Below are positions 1 through 5,213 of a stretch of DNA of 5,959 bases, piece after piece. The DNA is from Verrucomicrobiota bacterium (GTDB lineage Bacteria > Chlamydiota > Chlamydiia > Chlamydiales > FEN-1388). Numbering within the stretch: the stretch's first letter is position 1; the number at the start of each line of letters is the position of its first letter. The notes under the pieces were generated by a model. That model was not told the origin of the DNA. It searched no databases and saw only the letters and a program-made list of their open reading frames with translations. Made by a program: the position numbers and the translations under genes. Where the stretch lies: assembly GCA_018239705.1 (NCBI GenBank), contig JAFEGS010000623.1, forward strand, positions 1 to 5,959, read 5' to 3'.

Positions 1-683
1 AGCATTGCATCCAGTTCAGATTCTAAAATGAGAAAAGGCTTATTTGTAGGATCTCCATATATGCTAGGAGCTTTTTGGCTGCCTGATATTTCGATATATT
101 TGGGGTGTGCATCTTGTTGCCGGATCTTGAGTTTTAGGGGTTCCAATTGAGCATCGAATGTTGGAATTACGATACCCTTTGGAAGCCAGATTTTTTTATT
201 GGAAGGGGTGTTAAGGTGGAACGTTTGAGGGTTCCAACCTAGCTGGAAGTGTTGCATTGTGCCTAGTGTAAAACCTCTGTCATACAAGAGCTCGAGTGCA
301 TTGGATGTTGCAAGAAGCCTTTTGTGACATATTGTAATGAAGTTGGAAGCATGTTGCCTCCATGCTAACTCAGGGAGGTTTGAAGTGTGAGGTGTGAAAG
401 AGGGTTGTGGCTTCCATAACTGAGTGTGAGGTGGCGTTTTTGGTGATAGGTTAAGCAGCTTGCAGGCTTCAACGTAGGACATGGCGTGGAAGTCTCGGAG
501 ATACTGTATGGGATCGCCACGTTTTTGGCATCGCCTACAATAGTAGCGGTTTTGTTTGTTCCAGATGATGAATCGATCTTTGCCACCACAGCCAGGGCAA
601 GGGCTGTGGTATTCACCACCATTTGTTGAGGCAACTTTTTTTGGATCGAGGCCGTCAGCTACGGCGAGGTCAAGAATATACAT
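1..683 (-). CDS. Phage/plasmid-type DNA primase (zinc ribbon plus Toprim), C-terminus beyond window
   Basis: This gene probably makes RNA primers at the element's own origin. The 227 visible residues begin with a P4/T7-type primase zinc ribbon: Cys29-x2-Cys32, a GGKDRF motif at 33-38, then Cys49-x2-Cys52. A GDPIQYL stretch and an EACKLL helix follow, as is typical of this family. At the window edge the first Toprim motif begins (FLILESELD, 217-225, with Glu221, Glu223 and Asp225), so the catalytic core lies outside the window. The start at 683 is chosen because AGGA at 690-693 lies 6 nt upstream and the zinc ribbon follows at the usual distance. It is the last visible gene of the minus-strand operon, 128 bp after the helicase stop, with an inverted iteron array in the gap. 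In satellite P4 the primase and helicase are one protein; here they are separate and in reverse order. Seen: the motifs. Inferred: the role at a local origin. Confidence 0.88.
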   Translation of the reverse strand, partial: MYILDLAVADGLDPKKVASTNGGEYHSPCPGCGGKDRFIIWNKQNRYYCRRCQKRGDPIQYLRDFHAMSYVEACKLLNLSPKTPPHTQLWKPQPSFTPHTSNLPELAWRQHASNFITICHKRLLATSNALELLYDRGFTLGTMQHFQLGWNPQTFHLNTPSNKKIWLPKGIVIPTFDAQLEPLKLKIRQQDAHPKYIEISGSQKAPSIYGDPTNKPFLILESELDAM

Positions 684-707
684 AATAATTCCTATAATTT
701 TTTGGTT

Positions 708-807
708 GTCCAAGCGAGTCCAGGGTGTCCACGCAGTTTTGTGGCTCCAGTTGATGCAAGGTGAGTTTCGCTTATTTTTTGCGTGGACTCGTTGGACTTA
801 CTTGGAC
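708..807. repeat. Inverted iteron array between helicase and primase, candidate replication origin
   Basis: Two 28-bp arms (708-735 and 780-807) are inverted copies matching at 23 of 28 positions, separated by 44 bp. Each arm is built from three GTCCA units: 708, 718 and 727 on the plus strand, and TGGAC at 784, 793 and 803 for the other arm. The unit spacing of 9-10 bp is close to one helical turn, so bound proteins would sit on the same DNA face. The array starts just after the helicase stop codon and is followed by an AT-rich stretch at 684-707. Two opposed iteron sets beside helicase and primase genes are the plan of satellite origins such as those of SaPIs, which is known for those elements; the role here is inferred. 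It is not a terminator, because no T tract follows the second arm on either strand. A large RNA hairpin controlling primase translation is an alternative. Confidence 0.7.
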
Positions 808-811
808 GTTG

Positions 812-2185
812 TTACTGTTCCCAAATGTGGCTAGACTGTTTTGTGAATTTTTCAAAGGTTTTGCGAGATGCTTCGAGAGTGGAAAACTCATACCACCATT
901 CGCGTCCACCATTAATTGTTCGTCTGCTTTTTTCTGCTGTGAGCAGTTTTTTAAGCCGTTTTCCAAATTCAGAGCTGGTTTCGTACTTAAGGCCTTCTCG
1001 TGAGCACCAATCTTTGTATAGCTGATAGGTTTGCTCAGAAGGAAGAGGTCCCCAGTCGTGATGTTGCTGGGGAAATGTCAGGTGAAAAGTACCATCTCTT
1101 AGGGCTTCGAAGAGGTATTTCTCTACACTTGAAGCAGCTTTCATTTTCATATCAAAGCCAGAATCATTTTGAGGCATGATTCTAGGGTCAAATGTAGAGA
1201 TATTTTCGTAGAGAAGGTCATGCAAGAGTGCTTCAATACCACCTTGATGCATCTGTAGGTCAAGTTTTTTGAAGTAGGAAACATCTTCCTTGCGGTGAGA
1301 AGAAACGTTAAGAGCAAAAAAACGTCGGTCATCTAAATCCATCGGGACAGCCCAGTCTTCATTGCTAGAGACAACAAGGTGTCGGCAATTCTCAACTTGG
1401 ATGGCATCTTTGCCTTTGCCTTCGATGATGATGGTGGGATCGGTAATGAGAGCTTTGAGTGCACCAATTTCTTTTTTTGATCCGCCCCAGATGGCCTCAT
1501 TGGCATAGATGAGGTAAGCATATTTTAGGTGGCTATTAAACTTGCCTGTGATGTGCTCGAGGTTGGTAACAGTGAGAAAATAGGGTCCAAACAGGTGGCC
1601 AAAGTATTCAACAAACTTGCTTTTACCGGTTCCTTGTAATCCTCTGAGAACAAGTGCAGCGGCAAGAAGAGTGGGCTTTTGAACAACACAAGCCATCCAT
1701 TTGCGGACATACTCATAGTGATCTTGGATGTTGCTACAGATGACCTCGAGGACATGCTGCCAATAAAGGTCACAACAACCTCGAATAGGTTTTATTGCAA
1801 ATCCTTTGAAGATGTTATAGTTGTCATCGTAATCACCTGGTCTTTGTGGATTGAAGACGATATTTTCAAATGTTCGTCGATGAGGGTGCTTCAGCCAAAA
1901 AGCTGCTTTATTTTGGTTTTTGCCTTGGGAATTGATAAAGAAATCATTTTCGTGAAACGTTTTAAAGGAGCTCCGAGAGTCCAGTTCGAATGCCGTAGGG
2001 CTTTTTTGCACCAGAATATAGGTTGTTGAGGTACGCACAATCGCGTACCTCTTATTAAACTCCCGTAAAACTTTTTCTTCAGAGGTCAGAGCCATATCTA
2101 AGAGCTTTTCTGCTTGCGCTTGTGATAGGGCTCGATATTCCTCCAGGGGAATTGTTTTGGATCTATTATCCGAACATGCTATCAT
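812..2185 (-). CDS. Superfamily 3 replicative helicase, P4/DUF5906 primase-helicase type
   Basis: This 457-aa ATPase should unwind DNA at the element's origin. It carries the superfamily 3 motif set: Walker A GLQGTGKS (182-189, Lys188 and Ser189), Walker B-like YLIYANE (224-230), motif C RHLVVSSNED (268-277, sensor Asn275) and a likely arginine finger in DLDDRRFF (283-290, Arg287/Arg288). Residues 1-120 are an unrecognised N-terminal region with no zinc ribbon or Toprim domain. Residues about 385-435 look like the winged-helix C-terminal domain common in P4-type helicases (QLYKDWC, then EFGKRLKKLL). The start at 2185 is supported by TAAGGA at 2193-2198, 7 nt upstream, and by an ATGA overlap with the preceding 35-codon ORF. 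The primase follows downstream as a separate gene. It may also be the origin-recognition protein, as P4 alpha is, but no sequence evidence decides that. Confidence 0.93.
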   Translation of the reverse strand: MIACSDNRSKTIPLEEYRALSQAQAEKLLDMALTSEEKVLREFNKRYAIVRTSTTYILVQKSPTAFELDSRSSFKTFHENDFFINSQGKNQNKAAFWLKHPHRRTFENIVFNPQRPGDYDDNYNIFKGFAIKPIRGCCDLYWQHVLEVICSNIQDHYEYVRKWMACVVQKPTLLAAALVLRGLQGTGKSKFVEYFGHLFGPYFLTVTNLEHITGKFNSHLKYAYLIYANEAIWGGSKKEIGALKALITDPTIIIEGKGKDAIQVENCRHLVVSSNEDWAVPMDLDDRRFFALNVSSHRKEDVSYFKKLDLQMHQGGIEALLHDLLYENISTFDPRIMPQNDSGFDMKMKAASSVEKYLFEALRDGTFHLTFPQQHHDWGPLPSEQTYQLYKDWCSREGLKYETSSEFGKRLKKLLTAEKSRRTINGGREWWYEFSTLEASRKTFEKFTKQSSHIWEQ

Positions 2186-2289
2186 CGTGTATTCCTTAGT
2201 TTGAGTCGTTGTTGGGTTACTTCTTCAATTTGATTCATTTTGAGGCGCCCTGCGCTACAACGTAGGGCTTTTTTATTTCTGCCATTCAT
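2182..2289 (-). CDS. Basic 35-residue small protein, coupled at both ends
   Basis: I do not recognise this protein. It begins MNGRNKKALR and ends LRNTR, with six Arg, four Lys and only two acidic residues, and it has no membrane segment. Three signs support real translation. Its ATG overlaps the stop of the upstream HTH gene (ATGA, 2286-2289). Its own TGA overlaps the helicase ATG (ATGA, 2182-2185). A strong Shine-Dalgarno, GGAGGAG, lies at 2298-2304, 8 nt before the start. The ORF therefore fills exactly the gap between the two genes. It could be a nucleic-acid-binding accessory factor, a helicase or HTH partner, or a leader whose translation feeds ribosomes onto the helicase start. A GC hairpin lies within its coding sequence. 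Seen: the overlaps, the Shine-Dalgarno and the charge. Inferred: any function. Confidence 0.6.
   Translation of the reverse strand: MNGRNKKALRCSAGRLKMNQIEEVTQQRLKLRNTR
2247..2278 (+). terminator. Rho-independent terminator-like hairpin reading rightward, antisense to the operon
   Basis: GCCCT (2247-2251) pairs with AGGGC (2264-2268), extended by three inner pairs including one G-U, around a six-base loop. Six T residues follow at 2269-2274. The T tract lies on the plus strand only; in the minus direction an A-rich run precedes the stem and no T run follows. It sits inside the 35-codon ORF. It would stop transcripts running antisense to the operon. The stem is short, so it could be fortuitous. 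Confidence 0.4.
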
Positions 2290-2501
2290 CGTGCTTGCTC
2301 CTCCAGCCATCTATTAAAGGCGTAGAGGTCAATAAGGACTTTGCGACCGACGCGTCGTACGCACTTGTCTGCAAATCCGTATTTGTTGAAAAAAATGTAA
2401 TAACGAAGGCTAGTTGCAGTTGGCCAGTCTCGACCTTGGAGAAAGGCTTTGCAAGTGATTAGGTTTGATTGTACCTGGTTGTTTAGCGCTTGTGTGGACA
2501 T
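2286..2501 (-). CDS. Small HTH DNA-binding protein, AlpA/excisionase-like
   Basis: This 71-aa protein has the size and late-lying motif of an AlpA- or Xis-type helix-turn-helix protein. Residues 27-53 (WPTATSLRYY onward to CVRRVGRK) fit a helix-turn-helix followed by a basic wing, and the end VLIDLYAFNRWLEEQ (55-69) matches the closing helix of this group, where the protein reads a host or element site by wing and helix. Such proteins act as excisionases or as activators of integrase genes. The start at 2501 is preferred because GAGGT lies at 2506-2510, 4 nt upstream; an in-frame ATG at 2594 gives a longer form with no good Shine-Dalgarno and an unstructured-looking leader. It follows the 301-aa gene by 108 bp and overlaps the next ORF by ATGA. 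Seen: size, motif pattern and context. Inferred: the excision-directionality role. It could instead be an operon repressor. Confidence 0.68.
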   Translation of the reverse strand: MSTQALNNQVQSNLITCKAFLQGRDWPTATSLRYYIFFNKYGFADKCVRRVGRKVLIDLYAFNRWLEEQAR

Positions 2502-2609
2502 AAGTACCTCATGGTATTTTAGGTTGTGAATAGCCTGTGACAAGCAAGAACTACTCATGCCTAATGAATAACATGATGTGACTTTTTTGCGCAATAATTT
2601 TCGAATAAG

Positions 2610-3515
2610 TTATTTATCTTGTTCGAATTTCAGCTTTAGGAGGGTTCCTGGTGTGATTTTTACTTTCTTCACGCTCTTTTCGCAAGCGCGTGCAAAGCTT
2701 TGGTTCAGGTGCGTTCTATCAACGTGTGCTCCACGCACATTGGTGAAAGCCAGTTTTTGTGAGTTTGGTTGAGCGTTTATGTAGGAAAGTAGTTCTAAAA
2801 ATAGATGGCGAGGCAGTTGTTTCGTTGTTCCATCTAGATGGAGTAAGAAGCTCTTTTTATCCAGTGAGGTGCGTTGTAGGGAGAGGATGTCTTCCATCGC
2901 CACATCGCCAAAATAGAGGAGTTTTGCGATTAGAGCATCACGCTCAGATAGGTGTGGAACAAAGTCCATAAAGGTTTCATAGCTCACGGCTTTATGTCGG
3001 ACGCGTTCTCGGTCAGGATCTGTGCTATATGGAACATGATTTTGTGTTTGGCGCGACAGACTTCGTGTAAAATCCATGTAGCATTGTACTTTTTCTTCCT
3101 TTTCTAGCATTGTCCATCCTTGGACAGAGCGAATGCTTTCTAGAATAGCCTGATGACCATGTTCAATAAAATATTCGAGCGTTAGGGGCTTTCCGTGTTT
3201 GTCTTCAATAGGGATGAGCTTTTTCTGCATTAGGGAATACATGTGTTCGCAATAGCGCGGTTCATAGTTGGGGTCGGCTAATTTAGTTCTGAGCCAGTCT
3301 TTAATAGCGGAGACAATAGAGACCTTGTGAAAAAAATCTTGAAATTGAGTTGCTTGCTCTTCAAACTCATGTGCCTTCAAACGAAATTGTATGGATTGTT
3401 CTTCTATAGCTTCACCTTGCTGGGCAATTTTTAGCTCGCTAAGAACAGCTTTCCATGAATGCTCAAAGTCTTGAAAAGTCCTTTTAGGGCTATTATAAGA
3501 GGTGCTTTTTGTCAT
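2610..3515 (-). CDS. Catalytically degenerate tyrosine-recombinase-like protein, chlamydial pGP7/pGP8-like
   Basis: The 301-aa protein follows the outline of a tyrosine recombinase without its active site. Residues about 15-75 are helical and rich in Gln and Glu. Residues 84-157 resemble a core-binding domain, ending in EEKVQCYMDFTRSLSRQT (140-157). From 190 the catalytic-domain pattern begins (ERDALIAKLLYFG, 191-203; MEDILSLQ, 207-214). The position of the first catalytic Arg reads GDVAMED, so the Arg is absent. Where box II HxxR should follow ITP (287-289) the chain reads GTLLK, and it stops at 301 with no Tyr nucleophile. From memory, the segment order and the KITP and DEILSL-like stretches resemble plasmid proteins pGP7/pGP8 of Chlamydia; this was not searched. 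The ATG overlaps the integrase stop (ATGA, 3512-3515) and has no close Shine-Dalgarno (nearest AAGG about 13 nt away), so translation is probably coupled to the integrase. Likely a non-catalytic partner or regulator; a decayed recombinase is the alternative. Confidence 0.65.
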   Translation of the reverse strand: MTKSTSYNSPKRTFQDFEHSWKAVLSELKIAQQGEAIEEQSIQFRLKAHEFEEQATQFQDFFHKVSIVSAIKDWLRTKLADPNYEPRYCEHMYSLMQKKLIPIEDKHGKPLTLEYFIEHGHQAILESIRSVQGWTMLEKEEKVQCYMDFTRSLSRQTQNHVPYSTDPDRERVRHKAVSYETFMDFVPHLSERDALIAKLLYFGDVAMEDILSLQRTSLDKKSFLLHLDGTTKQLPRHLFLELLSYINAQPNSQKLAFTNVRGAHVDRTHLNQSFARACEKSVKKVKITPGTLLKLKFEQDK

Positions 3516-4606
3516 ACGATATTTATTACCTTTTGATCATCCAGTATATCAGTGAAGATATTTGAATTCATCTGGGTAACGACTTTTGTTGTATGAGCTT
3601 CAGAGTGATGTGCGTATCGTTTCACCATTTGGAGCGTTTTGTGGCCGAGCACGTGCGCAATTTCTCCGAGGGTGGCTTTATTCATAGCAAGATATGATGC
3701 TGCTGAGTGCCGTAAATCGTGAAAACGAAAATCCTCAATACCTGCTATCTTGATCGCTTGTTCCCATGCATAGCGAAGGTCTAACGGTTTTTTGGTGTTT
3801 TTACCTGGGAATAGTAAACGTGTATCTAACCTTCGGAGTTTAGACAGCTGTACAAGAAGTTCCCGAGCATGGCCTACAAGTGGGAGTACGCGACTTTCGC
3901 CATTTTTGGTGTCATGAAGCACAATTCTGTTTGTGGCAAAATCGACATCATCCCACGTAAGGTGCATGATTTCTCCTTGTCGCATGCCCGTGGATAGAGC
4001 TAGAACGACAATAGTATAAAGATGGGCATGATCACTTTTTTGACAGGCTTCTAAAAGAAATTTTCTTTCATTGTCGTTTAAGAAGCGAATCCTACCGCGT
4101 GGCTCTTTTGGTCTTGTTACCTTTCTCATAGGGGAGTCGTCAAGCCATCCCCACTCCTTTACAGCTGTGCTAAAGGCATGGCTTAAGGCAGCAAGATAGC
4201 GGACTACAGTTGCTGGTGCTCGTTTGCTGTCCCTTGCAGTTATTCCTTGAGATAGTTTATCGCGATATTCCACGATGAGAGCAGGAGTTACATCTGAGAG
4301 CAGGTGTTTGCCAATTTGTGCCTTCCACCAAAGAAGTTGTGCGGTTTGCTTTACAAGGCTCTTTGGTTTTGTTGGCAATACATGGCGAATATAGCGGTCG
4401 ACGAGGTCGTTTAAGGTGTGTTTTTTGGATTCAGCATGCTTAAAATAGCGACCTTCCCTGATCGCTGCTTCTGTAAGCTGCATCCATTCCTTTGCTTTTG
4501 ACTTACTAGTGAAGGTGGCAGAGACCAGTGGAAGCCCGCGAAGGCGGATCCTTGCGCGATAGGTGATTTCACCACTTTCTGAAACTCGTTTCGTAATAGC
4601 GCCCAT
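3512..4606 (-). CDS. int: Tyrosine recombinase (integrase) of the element
   Basis: This 364-aa site-specific recombinase should catalyse integration at, and excision from, the adjacent tRNA-Leu site. Residues 1-55 form an arm-site DNA-binding domain (GEITYRARIRLRGLP, 12-26), 62-152 the core-binding domain and 172-340 the catalytic domain. All active-site residues are present: Arg209 in STGMRQGE, Lys234 in HDTKNGES, His296 and Arg299 in HDLRHS, His322 in LGHKT, and nucleophile Tyr331 in KRYAHH. The start at 4606 is chosen because GGAGG at 4612-4616 lies 5 nt upstream; the longer reading from 4648 adds 14 residues that match no part of the family. The gene is first in the minus-strand operon and overlaps the next by ATGA. 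Its upstream region holds a perfect dyad, a TATAAA box and paired TGGTCCA repeats that could bind the arm domain. The tRNA fragment lies 276 bp upstream. Length is typical for P22/P4-type integrases. Confidence 0.95.
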   Translation of the reverse strand: MGAITKRVSESGEITYRARIRLRGLPLVSATFTSKSKAKEWMQLTEAAIREGRYFKHAESKKHTLNDLVDRYIRHVLPTKPKSLVKQTAQLLWWKAQIGKHLLSDVTPALIVEYRDKLSQGITARDSKRAPATVVRYLAALSHAFSTAVKEWGWLDDSPMRKVTRPKEPRGRIRFLNDNERKFLLEACQKSDHAHLYTIVVLALSTGMRQGEIMHLTWDDVDFATNRIVLHDTKNGESRVLPLVGHARELLVQLSKLRRLDTRLLFPGKNTKKPLDLRYAWEQAIKIAGIEDFRFHDLRHSAASYLAMNKATLGEIAHVLGHKTLQMVKRYAHHSEAHTTKVVTQMNSNIFTDILDDQKVINIV

Positions 4607-4611
4607 ACTTG

Positions 4612-4616
4612 CCTCC
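4612..4616 (-). promoter_or_regulatory. Ribosome binding site that fixes the integrase start
   Basis: GGAGG on the minus strand lies 5 nt before the ATG at 4606. It is the strongest Shine-Dalgarno near the gene's 5' end and decides for this start over the in-frame ATG at 4648. Confidence 0.8.
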
Positions 4617-4660
4617 GGTGTTAGGCGATAACTGTAGAAAACAAACAAGAAAAATGCAAC

Positions 4661-4679
4661 ATGGGATTAAAAATCCCAT
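4661..4679. promoter_or_regulatory. Perfect 8-bp dyad upstream of the integrase, candidate operator
   Basis: ATGGGATT (4661-4668) and AATCCCAT (4672-4679) are perfect inverted copies around AAA. The dyad lies 55 bp before the integrase start and immediately downstream of a TATAAA box on the minus strand, about where transcription would begin. That position suits a repressor operator. No T tract follows it, so a terminator is unlikely. An 8-bp direct repeat, GCAACATG on the plus strand, lies at 4656-4663 and 4692-4699 on either side. Which protein binds is unknown; the 71-aa HTH protein is one candidate. Confidence 0.45.
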
Positions 4680-4684
4680 TAGGA

Positions 4685-4690
4685 TTTATA
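4685..4690 (-). promoter_or_regulatory. Candidate -10 box of the integrase operon promoter
   Basis: The minus strand reads TATAAA here (5 of 6 to the sigma-70 consensus), about 80 bp before the integrase start. No convincing -35 hexamer lies 16-18 bp upstream, where the sequence is GCATTT-like. The promoter may need an activator or may not be real. The surrounding 4681-4740 is strongly AT-rich. Confidence 0.3.
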
Positions 4691-4736
4691 CGCAACATGC
4701 TCAAAATAAATGCATTACAACTAATAAAATTAATTT

Positions 4737-4818
4737 TGGTCCAATAATGGTCCATTTCGTGCTAGACACGAAGAATTGATAGTTGTTTTTGGTTGAGTAG
4801 TGGACCACCAGTGGACCA
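4737..4818. repeat. Two inverted pairs of TGGTCCA repeats, candidate att arm or accessory sites
   Basis: TGGTCCA occurs at 4737-4743 and 4748-4754, and its inverse TGGACCA at 4801-4807 and 4812-4818. Within each pair the spacing is exactly 11 bp; 46 bp separate the pairs. A further dyad, TTCGTG-CTAGA-CACGAA (4756-4772), lies between them. The array sits between the integrase promoter region and the tRNA-derived core, 63 bp from the core. That is where integrase arm-type sites or excisionase sites are usually found. The integrase has an N-terminal arm-binding domain that could read them. The GTCCA core and converging layout match the array at 708-807. Confidence 0.65.
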
Positions 4819-4881
4819 TGGAAGACATATATTTCCCATTTGGCTGCTGGTGTTGTGACGTAAGTCTTTGGAGGTAAGGCA

Positions 4882-4935
4882 TGCTCGGAACTGGACTCGA
4901 ACCAGCACGGGGTTGCCCCCAAGGGATTTTAAGTC
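4882..4935 (-). other. att site: 3' fragment of tRNA-Leu (anticodon UAA), 5' half missing
   Basis: Read on the minus strand, this is a tRNA-Leu from the anticodon stem to discriminator A73. Present are the loop CTTAAAA with anticodon UAA (4929-4931), the 3' anticodon strand TCCCT, a long variable arm with GGGG/CCCC around a short CAA-containing loop, a T arm with loop TTCGAGT, and acceptor strand TCCGAGC followed by A at 4882. The 5' anticodon strand is broken (ATAGA instead of AGGGA), and no GCTCGGA acceptor strand or D arm is found in 4936-5000, so it cannot make a tRNA. A 3' tRNA fragment next to an integrase is the hallmark of an attachment core. The fragment's 3' end faces the integrase, as expected for attP or attR. 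The absence of the 5' half on the other side is discussed in the findings. Confidence 0.85.
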
Positions 4936-5213
4936 TATGATGTTTTCGTGACGTTACCTAACATCCCCTAACTTCCTGAGAAAAATATAGCCGTTTGAGT
5001 GATTTACATATACTGGTTTGTTATGGGAAATCACGACAAATTACGCAGTGTACTGACCAGCATGTGGCCAAGTAAACTACCGTCAGTCCCTCATTGTAAA
5101 ATTGATACCTTATGCCCTAAACTCCTTCCCAGATCTTGATTTTTCACGTTGAGCTAGTTTCCGATATGAGAACCTTATCGGAAGTTATACCAACCAAATA
5201 CTTGAAGGTGCCT
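4936..5213. other. Non-coding stretch between att core and second recombinase
   Basis: No convincing gene is present. CCTAAC is directly repeated at 4957-4962 and 4967-4972 with a 10-bp period, 22 bp beyond the att core, and could be an arm site on this side. A 6-bp inverted repeat, ACTGAC (5052-5057) and GTCAGT (5082-5087), has a 24-bp loop and may be chance. TATACT at 5009-5014 could be a rightward -10 box but lacks a -35. None of the TGGTCCA repeats of the other side occurs here. Confidence 0.4.

Noticed and set aside
365..634. 89-aa minus-strand open frame
   Set aside because: It lies entirely inside the primase gene in another frame; the primase frame carries the zinc ribbon and Toprim motifs.
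708..807. CRISPR array or terminator
   Set aside because: The units are 5-bp cores in inverted triplets with 9-10 bp spacing, not long direct repeats with spacers, and no T tract follows the arms.
1679..2029. 116-aa plus-strand open frame antisense to the helicase
   Set aside because: It is opposite well-supported helicase codons and shows no recognisable motif or ribosome binding site.
2516..2543. Promoter for the HTH gene (TTGTCA, 16 bp, TAAAAT on the minus strand)
   Set aside because: Both hexamers match 5 of 6, but transcription would start within the Shine-Dalgarno, so it is probably fortuitous.
2502..2594. Longer start for the HTH protein at 2594
   Set aside because: It adds 31 residues with no good Shine-Dalgarno, while the ATG at 2501 has GAGGT 4 nt upstream.
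4701..4922. 73-aa minus-strand open frame across the att region
   Set aside because: It begins inside the tRNA fragment, runs through the repeat array, has no Shine-Dalgarno and no family-like features.
4882..4970. Complete functional tRNA-Leu gene
   Set aside because: The 5' acceptor strand, D arm and 5' anticodon strand are absent; only the 3' part matches.
5052..5087. ACTGAC/GTCAGT inverted repeat as a regulatory site
   Set aside because: Only 6 bp per arm with a 24-bp loop; this is readily expected by chance.
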